Source: Patescibacteria group bacterium
Lineage (GTDB): Bacteria > Patescibacteriota > Minisyncoccia > Portnoybacterales > GWB1-42-6
NCBI GenBank assembly: GCA_018818145.1
Contig: JAHIST010000087.1
Span: 1-38,775 of the forward strand
DNA length: 38,775 nucleotides
Reading direction: 5' to 3'
A program made the position numbers and the translations under genes. Below, piece by piece: positions 29,815-36,609 of the stretch. The notes under the pieces were generated by a model. That model made no database searches. It had not been told where the DNA came from and saw nothing but the letters and a program-made list of their open reading frames with translations. Each line of letters starts with the position of its first letter. Within the stretch, counting starts at the first letter, position 1.

Positions 29815-31098
29815 ATGGAGAGAACATTAATTAGTCAGGTGAGTCAAAATATAAATAAAGAAATTTTAATCAAAGGCCGCGTGATTAATTTGCGTAAGAT
29901 GGGCGGAATTTCTTTCGCACTGATTCAAGATTATTCGGGTGTGATTCAGACTGTTTGGGAAAAAGAAAAGGAAATTAAAATGGGCGACGCGGTGGAAGTG
30001 AAGGGTAGCGCGCGCCAGGACGAGCGCGCCAAGGGTGGTTATGAAATAGTCGGCAGCGAAATCAAGGTTTTGGCGGCTAGTATTGAAGAATATCCGTTTG
30101 ATTTGTCAAAAAATATTCTCAATTTGCAGCTGACAACTTTGCTTGATAATCGCACGCTGTCTTTGCGCCATCCCAGCGTTCAGGCGATTTTTAAGCTTTA
30201 CAATATTTTGTTGCAGGGCTACGAAAGAGTGATGCGCCAGGAGGGATTTAGCGAGATTAAAACGCCAAAATTGCTGGGCGCGGCTTCGGAAGGCGGGGCG
30301 AATTTTTTCAAAGTTCAATATTATGACAAAAGTGCCTATCTGGCTCAAAGTCCCCAGCTTTACAAGCAAATAATGGTGGGCGCGCTGGAGCGGGTTTTTG
30401 AAATCGGTTCGGTTTTTCGCGCGGAGCCCTCTTTTACCACACGTCATTTAAGCGAATACATCAGTTTGGACGCGGAAATGGGATTTATTGCCGGCTGGCA
30501 CGACGTGACCGCGATGCTGACTAAAATTTTACGCGAAGTTTTTGGCCTGCTGGCCCGAGAGGGCGCGGAATATTTAAAATTGCACAACGCCGAAATTTCC
30601 CAAGTGCCCGAAGAAATTCCCCATCTTAAGCTGGCTGAAATGAAAAAAATTATTGCCAAAAAATATAAATATAATGTGTCCGAAGACACGGATATTGACC
30701 CGGAGGGCGAGCGGCTGGCATCGCAGTACGCCAAAGAGGAGTTTAACTCCGATTTTATATTTTTAACGCACTACCCCTGGGCTCATCGGCCGTTCTACAC
30801 CATGCCTGACCCGGAAAATTCGCAGGACACCTATGGTTTTGACTTAATTTTCAAAGGAGTGGAGCTGGTAACTGGTAGCCAGCGAATTCATCTTTACAAG
30901 CAGTTGGTTGATAATATGAAAAAGAAAGGCGTGAAACCGGCTGGCTTGGAATTTTATCTTGAAGTTTTCAAATTCGCTATGCCGCCCCACGGCGGTTGGG
31001 CGATCGGTTCGGAAAGATTAATCCAGCAGGTTTTAGGATTAAAAAATGTGAAAGAGGCGGTGTTGTTTCCGAGAGATGTGAAACGACTAAGCCCATAA
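29815..31098 (+). CDS. aspS: Aspartyl-tRNA synthetase, archaeal/eukaryotic-type size
   Basis: AspRS charges tRNA-Asp, and non-discriminating forms also charge tRNA-Asn. The protein is 427 aa, the size of archaeal-type enzymes (about 430), and lacks the roughly 150-residue GAD insertion of bacterial AspRS (about 590). It has an N-terminal OB-fold anticodon domain (about 1-105; KGRVINLRKMGGISFALIQD), a class II core with FKVQYYDKSAYLAQSPQLYK, motif 2 VFRAEPSFTTRHLSEY and motif 3 PPHGGWAIGSERLIQQVLG. If non-discriminating, it would need GatCAB for Asn-tRNA; that gene is not in this window. It follows tRNA-Gly and a repeat-rich gap. Confidence 0.93.
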   Translation: MERTLISQVSQNINKEILIKGRVINLRKMGGISFALIQDYSGVIQTVWEKEKEIKMGDAVEVKGSARQDERAKGGYEIVGSEIKVLAASIEEYPFDLSKNILNLQLTTLLDNRTLSLRHPSVQAIFKLYNILLQGYERVMRQEGFSEIKTPKLLGAASEGGANFFKVQYYDKSAYLAQSPQLYKQIMVGALERVFEIGSVFRAEPSFTTRHLSEYISLDAEMGFIAGWHDVTAMLTKILREVFGLLAREGAEYLKLHNAEISQVPEEIPHLKLAEMKKIIAKKYKYNVSEDTDIDPEGERLASQYAKEEFNSDFIFLTHYPWAHRPFYTMPDPENSQDTYGFDLIFKGVELVTGSQRIHLYKQLVDNMKKKGVKPAGLEFYLEVFKFAMPPHGGWAIGSERLIQQVLGLKNVKEAVLFPRDVKRLSP

Positions 31099-31100
31099 AG

Positions 31101-31180
31101 TTTCCCCTCCTTTAGGAGGGGCGAGGGGAGATTTTAAAACTATTAAAATCCTCCCTATCCCTCCTTTAAAAAGGAGGGAG
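31101..31180. repeat. Triple-hairpin repeat, copy 2
   Basis: CCCCTCCTTTAGGAGGGG, GAGGGGAGATTTT..AAAATCCTCCC, and CCCTCCTTTAAAAAGGAGGG match copy 1 (29552-29634) in order and spacing. It lies 3 bp after aspS. Confidence 0.75.
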
Positions 31181-31191
31181 AACGCCGGAGT

Positions 31192-31265
31192 AGTCCCGAT
31201 TTTTTCAAAATCTTTGATTTTGTGAAAAATCGAGGATCCTCGATTTCCTTTGGGAAATCGGGACT
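31192..31265. repeat. Cruciform repeat with AAATCGAGGATCC core, copy 1
   Basis: The outer arms AGTCCCGATTT and AAATCGGGACT are perfect over 11 bp. Inside lies AAATCGAGGATCCTCGATTT, itself a palindrome. A second member with the same 13-base core AAATCGAGGATCC is at 33531-33582. Confidence 0.75.
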
Positions 31266-31272
31266 CAGCTTG

Positions 31273-31364
31273 CCCCGTTAGAGCCACCTTAGCTCAGCTG
31301 GTAGAGCAACGCACTCGTAACGCGTAGGTCCCCAGTTCGATTCTGGGAGGTGGCTCTAACGGGG
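31273..31364. repeat. CCCCGTTAGA/TCTAACGGGG clamp around tRNA-Thr
   Basis: CCCCGTTAGA ends immediately before tRNA position 1 and TCTAACGGGG begins at the discriminator base. The 10-bp perfect clamp stacks directly on the 7-bp acceptor stem, giving a continuous 17-bp helix. The same motif ends elements at 7870-7971 and 10120-10228. Confidence 0.9.
31283..31355 (+). tRNA. tRNA-Thr (anticodon CGT)
   Basis: The acceptor arms GCCACCT and AGGTGGC, D-arm GCTC..GAGC, anticodon loop CTCGTAA and T-arm CCCAG TTCGATT CTGGG identify tRNA-Thr(CGT), reading ACG. The closing pair of the anticodon stem is an A-C mismatch. CCA is not encoded. The flanking clamp pairs the discriminator base with the base before position 1, so 5' and 3' ends must be freed from a helix during maturation. 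Confidence 0.93.
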
Positions 31365-31589
31365 TGAAGTAGAGCAGGGCTTTTCCCGCTTGGCGGGATA
31401 AACTCCAAGCTCAGGCCGCTTGCCGGCCCATATTTGATGAAATCTTTGATGAAGTCTTTAGGGATCAATTTTCTTCCAAAAGGGAAAAATAGGGTGGAGT
31501 TTAGTAGCTCCCTAAAAGGGTAATTGTACCTCTCCGTCATAAGCGGACAAGGGCAGAACAAGAACCTATCCCCGTTTTCCTTTGTATGC
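31365..31589 (+). other. Unassigned, structured-looking region after tRNA-Thr
   Basis: I see no convincing gene in these 225 bases. They contain several hairpins: CCCGCTTGGCGGG, AAACTCCA (31400-31407) pairing with TGGAGTTT (31495-31502), CCCTAAAAGGG, and TCCGTCATAAGCGGA. They end at a strong terminator. The region may be the trailer of the tRNA-Thr transcript or an unrecognised small RNA. A minus-strand frame runs through it and the tRNA, and I treat that as spurious. Confidence 0.35.
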
Positions 31590-31622
31590 CTCCGGCTGAG
31601 TTCAGCCGGAGCTTTTCTTTTT
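31590..31622 (+). terminator. Strong intrinsic terminator before prfB
   Basis: CTCCGGCTGA and TCAGCCGGAG form a GC-rich 10-bp palindrome followed by CTTTTCTTTTTAT. It would end the tRNA-Thr transcript. Confidence 0.85.
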
Positions 31623-31655
31623 ATCTTTTTTATGCTAAATTAAAAAAAGAAACCT

Positions 31656-32778
31656 ATGTTAACTTACGGCGAATTTAGAAAAATATTAGACGCTTTAACC
31701 GACCGGGCTCAAAAGGCCAAGGACCGTCTTTGAGCTGTCTCGAAAAGCCAAAAGAATAGCGGAGATTGAACGACAGATGCAAGACGCCGATTTTTGGCAG
31801 AACCACGCAAAAGCCAATAAATTAAATCAGGAATTGGCGGAGTTGAAGGAAGAGAGGGAAAAATGGGAGAATATAGATTTGGAAATTGAGATATTGAAAG
31901 AAAAAATTGGGAAATTAGGAAATTTAGAAATTGAACAGCCAGAAGAGATAATAAAAAAAATAAATGAGACAGAGAAAAAGGTTAGTCAAGAAGAGTTAAA
32001 GATTTTTTTCTCCGGCCCTTACGACAAAAACAATGTCCTGCTGGCAATTTACAGCGGCGCGGGCGGCACCGAAGCGCAGGATTGGGCTGAAATGCTCCTG
32101 CGCATGTATTTGCGGTTTGCCGAGCGGCGCGGTTTTAAAGCTAAGGTGTTGCATATTCACGAAGGACAGGAGGCAGGCATTAAAAACGCCACAATTGAAA
32201 TTCAGGCATCTTTTGCTTACGGCACATTCAAAGGCGAGTCGGGCGTGCATCGTTTAGTTCGTCTTTCGCCCTTCAACGCCAATAATTTGCGCCATACCTC
32301 TTTTGCCTTAGTTGAAGTTTTGCCGGAAATGGAGGAAACAGGGGAGATAAAAATTAAACCGGAAGATTTAAGAGTTGACACCTATCGCTCTTCCGGACCG
32401 GGCGGGCAGTACGTTAATAAAACCGAATCAGCGGTGCGGCTCACCCATCTGCCAACCGGTCTCGCAGTGGCTTGCCAGTCCGAACGTTCGCAGGGCGCAA
32501 ACAAAGAGACCGCGATGAAGATGTTGATTAGCCGCCTTTACCAGCTGGAATTGAAAAAACAGCAAAAAGAGATTGCCGGCCTGCGGGCCGATATTCAAAC
32601 AAGCGAAGGAACGGCCGAATGGGGTTCGCAGATTCGCAATTATGTTTTGCATCCCTATAAGCTTGTCAAAGACCTGCGCACAGGCGTAGAATCTAAACAG
32701 CCCGACGAAGTGCTGGATGGGAAGCTGGATGAGTTCGTGGAAGCGGAAATTAAAAATCACAAAACAAAAAACACATAA
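31656..32778 (+). CDS. prfB: Peptide chain release factor 2 with programmed +1 frameshift
   Basis: RF2 releases the peptide at UGA and UAA. Translation starts at ATG 31656 (MLTYGEFRKILDALTDRAQK), reaches CTT TGA after 25 codons and continues in the +1 frame (ELSRKAKRIAEIERQMQDAD), giving a 373-aa protein: join 31656-31730 and 31732-32778. The slippery CTTTGA with upstream AAGGAC fits the classical RF2 autoregulation site. The stop-codon recognition motif SPF (about 204-206) and the peptidyl-hydrolysis GGQ (about 249-251; RSSGPGGQYVNKTES) are present. Presence of RF2 supports TGA being a stop in this organism. ftsE follows after 55 bp. Confidence 0.96.
31728..31733 (+). promoter_or_regulatory. 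RF2 programmed frameshift site
   Basis: CTT TGA is preceded by the purine-rich AAGGAC that can pair with 16S rRNA. Low RF2 favours slippage past T31731 into the +1 frame. The base after TGA is G instead of the usual C. Confidence 0.9.
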
Positions 32779-32833
32779 CATGTAACAAAAAAGAGTCCAA
32801 TTGATTTGTTATATGTTTTATACTACGTGTTAT

Positions 32834-33511
32834 ATGATAATTTTTCAAAACATTTCCAAAATTTACGACGGCTGCACAGCGCTGGATAGGGTGAATTTTG
32901 CGATTAAGCCGAAAGAATTTATTTCTTTGGCCGGGCCTTCGGGCGCGGGCAAGTCAACTGTTTTTAAATTGCTTATCGGCGAGGAACAGCCCACCAAAGG
33001 CAAGATTTTTTTGGATAAACAAAATATTCATTTGATAAATAACAGCAATCTGCCGCAGCTGCGCCGCAAAATAGGCATGGTTTTTCAGGATTTTCGTTTA
33101 CTGTCGGACCGCACGGCTTATGAAAATGTCGCTTTTGCCATGGAAGTGGCCGGCGCTGCGGACAGGGAAATAGAACAGGATGTGCCGCAATTGCTGGAGC
33201 TCGTCGGTTTACTGGACAAGCTTAATCAGTTTCCCCATCAGCTGTCAGGCGGAGAAAAACAGCGCGTTGCCATCGCCCGCGCTTTGATTCATCGTCCGTC
33301 GGTTATTTTGGCGGACGAGCCGACAGGAAACCTGGATTTGCTTAACACTTGGGATATTATTCGGCTGTTGATGAAAATTAATGAACTGGGCACGACAGTA
33401 ATTTTAGCCACTCACGACCGGGAAGTTATCAATAATCTTGGCCGGCGGGTGATAACATTGGATAAAGGAAGAATTATCAGGGATGAGGAGGACGGAAGAT
33501 ACATACTTTAA
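32834..33511 (+). CDS. ftsE: Cell division ATP-binding protein FtsE
   Basis: FtsE is the ATPase of the FtsEX complex that activates peptidoglycan hydrolases at the septum. The 225-aa protein has Walker A GPSGAGKST (34-42), Q-loop region VFQDFRLLSDRTAYENV, signature LSGGEKQRVAIARAL, Walker B VILADEPTGNLD and the H-loop ATHD. Length fits the family. I chose ATG 32834 (MIIFQNISKIYDG) instead of the longer in-frame start at 32801, because the extra 11 residues are encoded by a repetitive TGTTATATG-type spacer. ftsX follows after a repeat-filled 203-bp gap. Confidence 0.95.
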   Translation: MIIFQNISKIYDGCTALDRVNFAIKPKEFISLAGPSGAGKSTVFKLLIGEEQPTKGKIFLDKQNIHLINNSNLPQLRRKIGMVFQDFRLLSDRTAYENVAFAMEVAGAADREIEQDVPQLLELVGLLDKLNQFPHQLSGGEKQRVAIARALIHRPSVILADEPTGNLDLLNTWDIIRLLMKINELGTTVILATHDREVINNLGRRVITLDKGRIIRDEEDGRYIL

Positions 33512-33530
33512 ATTTTCAATTTCCAATTTT

Positions 33531-33582
33531 TCCCGATTTATCATTGATAAATCGAGGATCCACGATGGCTTCGCCATCGGGA
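33531..33582. repeat. Cruciform repeat with AAATCGAGGATCC core, copy 2
   Basis: TCCCGAT and ATCGGGA outer arms enclose two hairpins (TTATCATTGATAA, and CGATGGCTTCGCCATCG). The core AAATCGAGGATCC (33549-33561) is shared with copy 1 (31227-31239). Confidence 0.7.
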
Positions 33583-33598
33583 CAATTTCCAATAATTG

Positions 33599-33707
33599 CC
33601 GCCTGCTCGCCTCGCTGCCGCCTTTTGCGAGCCTCGCCTCTGGCGGGAAGCTACGGCGAAGCGGGCGGCGGCATGGTTTAGAAATTAGAAATTAGGATTT
33701 AGAAATT
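33599..33707. repeat. Composite GC palindrome plus TTAGAAATT repeat before ftsX
   Basis: A GC-rich palindrome (33599-33672; CCGCCTGCTCGCCTCG .. GGCGAAGCGGGCGG) is followed by TTAGAAATTAGAAATTAGG.. (33678-33707). Both parts recur together inside lepA, the GC part in inverted orientation there. The repeat fills most of the ftsE-ftsX gap. Confidence 0.8.
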
Positions 33708-33714
33708 ATATTTT

Positions 33715-34629
33715 ATGGTTATTTCAAAAACACTCCTTCGTATCTTAAAATCCGGCTTCCAGAGTTTTTGGCGAAATTATTGGTTAACTACTGCCACCGT
33801 TGCCATTATGATTTTGGCTTTGCTGGGGATCGCGGGTCTCGCACTTTTTAATGTGATGACGCAGGCAGTGGTGGCTAATCTGGAAAACCGGGTTGATATC
33901 AGCGTTTATTTCAACACCGACACCGACGAGGCAAAAATTTTGAGCATCAGGCAGGAGCTGGTGGAATTAAATGAGGTCAAAAGTGTTGACTATGTGTCGC
34001 AGGAAGAAGCGCTCAAGCGCTTCCAGGAAAGGCATAAAGACAATCCGGTTTTAATGCAAAGCCTGCAGGAGCTGGAGAGCAATCCTCTGGAGGCAAGTTT
34101 AAACATCAAGGCGCGCAACGCTACCCAGTACGAAGCGATTGCTAATTATTTAGCGCAGGACAGGTTTCAGGGGGCGATTGACAAGATAAATTTTAATCAA
34201 AATAAAGAAATAATCGCGCGCCTAACGCGGCTCACCGGCAATATTCAAAATGGGGGATTACTGATTTCCGTGTTTTTGGGACTGCTGGCAATGCTGGTTT
34301 CGTTTAATACAATTCGGCTGACAATGTTTAATTGGCGGGACGAAATTTCTGTTATGCGGCTGGTGGGCGCCAGCAATTGGTTTATCCGCGGCCCGTTTTT
34401 GGTTGAAGGTATAATTTATGGAGTGGTGTCGGCCGCCGCGACGCTGCTGTTAATTTATCCGATACTGTATGTTATTTCGCCCAAGGTGACGAGTTTTTTG
34501 TCGGGCGTTGATTTGCTTTATTTTTATCAGTCAAATTTCTGGCAATTTTTATTGCTGCTGCTGGGAGTGGGCGTGGCGCTGGGCGGAGTTTCCAGTTTGA
34601 TTGCGATAAGGCGATATTTGAGGTCATAG
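33715..34629 (+). CDS. ftsX: Cell division protein FtsX
   Basis: FtsX is the four-helix membrane partner of FtsE that transmits ATPase signals to cell-wall hydrolases outside. The 304-aa protein has the first helix at about 22-44 (TATVAIMILALLGIAGLALF), an extracytoplasmic loop of about 120 residues containing VDISVYFNTDTDEAKILSIR, EVKSVDYVSQEEALKRF and NPLEASLNIK, then three helices from about 180 (MLVSFNTIRLTMFNWRDEIS, VMRLVGASNWFIRGPFLVEG). All are standard FtsX features. The length is normal. The start has no clear ribosome site because the leader is a repeat. Confidence 0.94.
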   Translation: MVISKTLLRILKSGFQSFWRNYWLTTATVAIMILALLGIAGLALFNVMTQAVVANLENRVDISVYFNTDTDEAKILSIRQELVELNEVKSVDYVSQEEALKRFQERHKDNPVLMQSLQELESNPLEASLNIKARNATQYEAIANYLAQDRFQGAIDKINFNQNKEIIARLTRLTGNIQNGGLLISVFLGLLAMLVSFNTIRLTMFNWRDEISVMRLVGASNWFIRGPFLVEGIIYGVVSAAATLLLIYPILYVISPKVTSFLSGVDLLYFYQSNFWQFLLLLLGVGVALGGVSSLIAIRRYLRS

Positions 34630-34687
34630 ATTTTAGTTTGTAAGTTTTTAAGTTTATCGGTTTATAATTTTTCTATTGTCATTCCCA

Positions 34688-34731
34688 CCCCGTATCTGTC
34701 ATTCCCGCGAAAGCGGGAATCCAGTACGGGG
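34688..34731. repeat. Nested hairpin repeat with GCGGGAATCC unit
   Basis: The inner hairpin ATTCCCGC-GAAA-GCGGGAAT (34701-34720) is enclosed by CCCCGTA/TACGGGG (34688-34694, 34725-34731). A further AGCGGGAATCC unit follows. The inner part is of the CATTCCCGCGAAAGCGGGAAT type common as a dispersed bacterial repeat. The outer arms begin like the CCCCGTTAGA clamp. Confidence 0.75.
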
Positions 34732-34766
34732 TAAACTCCAGCGGGAATCCATTTAAGAAAAGATCT

Positions 34767-34840
34767 TGCGGGGTCTGCTAAGGGTAGGCAACATGCCTCT
34801 GAAGCATGGAATCTTGGTTCGAGTCCAAGCCCCGCAGCCA
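34767..34840 (+). tRNA. tRNA-Gln (anticodon CTG)
   Basis: The acceptor arms TGCGGGG and CCCCGCA, anticodon stem CATGC/GCATG with loop CTCTGAA, and T-arm CTTGG TTCGAGT CCAAG give tRNA-Gln(CTG), reading CAG. The 3' GCCA is encoded, unlike the other two tRNAs in this window. It stands at the left border of an AT-rich accessory gene group. Confidence 0.93.
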
Positions 34841-34876
34841 AATTGAGATAGGTTCGGAGTCAGAGTTCGTCATTAT

Positions 34877-34905
34877 TTAACTTTTTAAGAATTAGAGTAT
34901 ATAAT
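34877..34905 (+). promoter_or_regulatory. Promoter of the accessory island
   Basis: TTAACT, a 17-base spacer and a perfect TATAAT end 9 bases before the ATG at 34915. The predicted transcript start is only about 2-4 bases before the ATG. Confidence 0.6.
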
Positions 34906-34914
34906 TATCAGGAC

Positions 34915-35457
34915 ATGGACTTATATATCATTTTTGCGGGTATCATTGAGCCAGCTTTTGGTAATCGTCTACTTCAGGCTATATTGACTGCTGAACAGAA
35001 GGGCACCCAGAAGATAAATCTTCTGTTTTCGTCTATTGGGGGGAATACCCAAGAAGGGTTTACCTTAGCAACCGCTATTCGTAATTCAAAGATCCCAGTT
35101 GCGATTCATGCAACCAATAATATAGATTCAATAGCCAACGTTATTTACTTGTCTGCAAAAGAAAGAACAGCGGAGTCTTATGCAAAATTTTATGTGCACG
35201 GCGCTAATACAACCGGTACTTTTGATGAGAAGCAGTTAAAAGAACAGTTACAGGCCGTTAAAACAGAAACAACTCGCATAGCGTATTATATTTCTGAGAA
35301 TTCAAATATTGGTCTACCTGAAGTCCAATCTATGATGGAGGCGGGGACCAGCCTTACTGCTCAAGAGGCACTTCAGCGCGGTATCGTACAGGGCATAAAA
35401 CATATGGAGGTTCCGCCCCAAGGTGTTATTAGAGAGGATATAGTTTTTATAAATTAA
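34915..35457 (+). CDS. ClpP/crotonase-fold protease-like protein
   Basis: The 180-aa protein follows the ClpP-class pattern: INLLFSSIGGNTQEGFTLAT (oxyanion-strand region), then AIHATNNIDSIANVIYLSA with Ser72 in the nucleophile position, KFYVHGANT with His95 in the catalytic His position, and SLTAQEALQRGIVQGI as the C-terminal handle. The Asp of the ClpP triad would fall at Gly144, so the triad may be incomplete or use another residue. It has no signal peptide or Clp-ATPase neighbour. Stand-alone ClpP-like proteins of this sort are common in mobile or defence contexts, but that role is inferred. It begins the group downstream of tRNA-Gln. Confidence 0.75.
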   Translation: MDLYIIFAGIIEPAFGNRLLQAILTAEQKGTQKINLLFSSIGGNTQEGFTLATAIRNSKIPVAIHATNNIDSIANVIYLSAKERTAESYAKFYVHGANTTGTFDEKQLKEQLQAVKTETTRIAYYISENSNIGLPEVQSMMEAGTSLTAQEALQRGIVQGIKHMEVPPQGVIREDIVFIN

Positions 35458-35462
35458 TATTT

Positions 35463-35687
35463 ATGGACAAAGAACAAGTACAGAAAAAAATAAAAGAAGT
35501 TCTGGAAAAAATGGGCTGTACCGATGTGATTTTCAAGGATGCTGAATCAGATTCATTTTTTGTGGCTTTCAATTCTAAAGAAGTAACAAGTTTTATTGCT
35601 GATGTGGGCAATTGGAAATACTCAGGTATCCAGTTGGATGTTTCTAGAGAACGTCAATACAAAATTGATTTTAAAAAGGTTTCATAA
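35463..35687 (+). CDS. Small hypothetical protein (74 aa)
   Basis: The gene starts 5 bp after the ClpP-like gene and is probably in the same operon. The protein begins MDKEQVQKKIKEVLEKMGC (a basic helix), continues DVIFKDAESDSFFVAF and ends RQYKIDFKKVS. It is soluble, alpha/beta in character and lacks motifs I recognise. It could be an accessory or inhibitor of the ClpP-like protein, but nothing in the sequence proves this. Confidence 0.55.
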   Translation: MDKEQVQKKIKEVLEKMGCTDVIFKDAESDSFFVAFNSKEVTSFIADVGNWKYSGIQLDVSRERQYKIDFKKVS

Positions 35688-35711
35688 ATTTCCGAGGAGC
35701 ATCAAAGTTAA

Positions 35712-35765
35712 GATCAAAAAATCGCCAAAGCGTTAGATGTCAAGGTTGACGATTTAATCAAATAG
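35712..35765 (+). pseudogene. C-terminal remnant of an XRE-family regulator
   Basis: Seventeen codons read DQKIAKALDVKVDDLIK then TAG, 3 bp before the methyltransferase start. This is the characteristic tail of Cro/C1-type HTH proteins (IAKALDV..DDLIK). A stop immediately upstream and no HTH in any frame indicate a decayed gene, plausibly a former restriction-modification controller. Confidence 0.6.
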
Positions 35766-35768
35766 TTT

Positions 35769-36608
35769 ATGGACTTTAAACTTTCAACAAAAATTATTAT
35801 TGGTGATAGCCGCGAGATGAAAGAGGTTCCCAATGATAGTGTTCATCTCGTTGTTACTTCTCCACCATATTTTAACGCTAAAACATATAGCGATGATTTT
35901 TCGGGAAAAGACTTAGGCAATATTAACGATTACAAAATATGGAAAGATGAGATAAAAAAAGTTTGGAGTGAATGTATAAGGGTTTTACAGCCCGGCCGAA
36001 GGTTGTTTATTAATATAATGAATCTACCCCTTAAATCAAATGGTAAAGATGTTTTTAGAACTTTAAATATCGTCGGGCATACAGTAGATATGTGTGAGGA
36101 TTTGGGATTTATTTTTAAGAGAGAAATTATTTGGCACAAAACCAATGGTGTTCGGGCGCATTTTGGCACCTATCCTTATCCAGGGGGGATTTTAATAAAT
36201 AATATGCACGAGCAGATTTTGGAATTTGAAAAACCCAAAGGGAATGGTTCAAAATATGACCATCTTTCAAGAGAAACAAAAGAAGCATCAAAAATAAATA
36301 AAGATTTCTGGCTATTATTAAAAAATACTGATGTTTGGTTAATGAAGCCTTATAAAAGCGGCACAAGAGAGCATTTGGCGCCATTTCCTGTTGAATTACC
36401 GGTAAGGCTTATAAAGGCTTATTCTTACATAACAGAAACAGTTTTAGATCCATTTGGTGGTATGGGGACAACCGCAAAAGCGGCAATTTCAGAAAAACGT
36501 AATTCAATAATTTACGAAATTAATAAATCATTTTTGCCGTTAATAAAATCTAGTATTAGCGATAATCTATTTAACAAAATAAAAAGAGAAATAATCTATC
36601 AAAAATAA
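35769..36608 (+). CDS. DNA (N4-cytosine or N6-adenine) methyltransferase
   Basis: The 279-aa protein is a beta-class amino-methyltransferase: catalytic motif IV TSPPYFN (residues 30-36) comes first and the AdoMet-binding motif I VLDPFGGMGTTAKAA (about 225-239) is near the C-terminus. TSPPY is more frequent in N4-cytosine enzymes, but N6-adenine cannot be excluded. The target-recognition region is the middle part (about 115-195). The next gene starts 1 bp after the stop, and its features suggest a restriction endonuclease, so this is likely the protective half of a type II system. The base composition is clearly more AT-rich than the surrounding housekeeping genes. Confidence 0.9.
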   Translation: MDFKLSTKIIIGDSREMKEVPNDSVHLVVTSPPYFNAKTYSDDFSGKDLGNINDYKIWKDEIKKVWSECIRVLQPGRRLFINIMNLPLKSNGKDVFRTLNIVGHTVDMCEDLGFIFKREIIWHKTNGVRAHFGTYPYPGGILINNMHEQILEFEKPKGNGSKYDHLSRETKEASKINKDFWLLLKNTDVWLMKPYKSGTREHLAPFPVELPVRLIKAYSYITETVLDPFGGMGTTAKAAISEKRNSIIYEINKSFLPLIKSSISDNLFNKIKREIIYQK

Positions 36609-36609
36609 T

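Noticed and set aside
31289..31561. 90-aa minus-strand reading frame
   Set aside because: It reads through tRNA-Thr in antisense and through hairpins; its C-terminal part (RATSQNRTGDL-type) is the usual artefact of an antisense tRNA.
31656..31733. Broken prfB or UGA reassigned to an amino acid
   Set aside because: CTTTGA at codon 25-26 with an upstream AAGGAC is the standard RF2 frameshift site, and TGA stops recJ properly.
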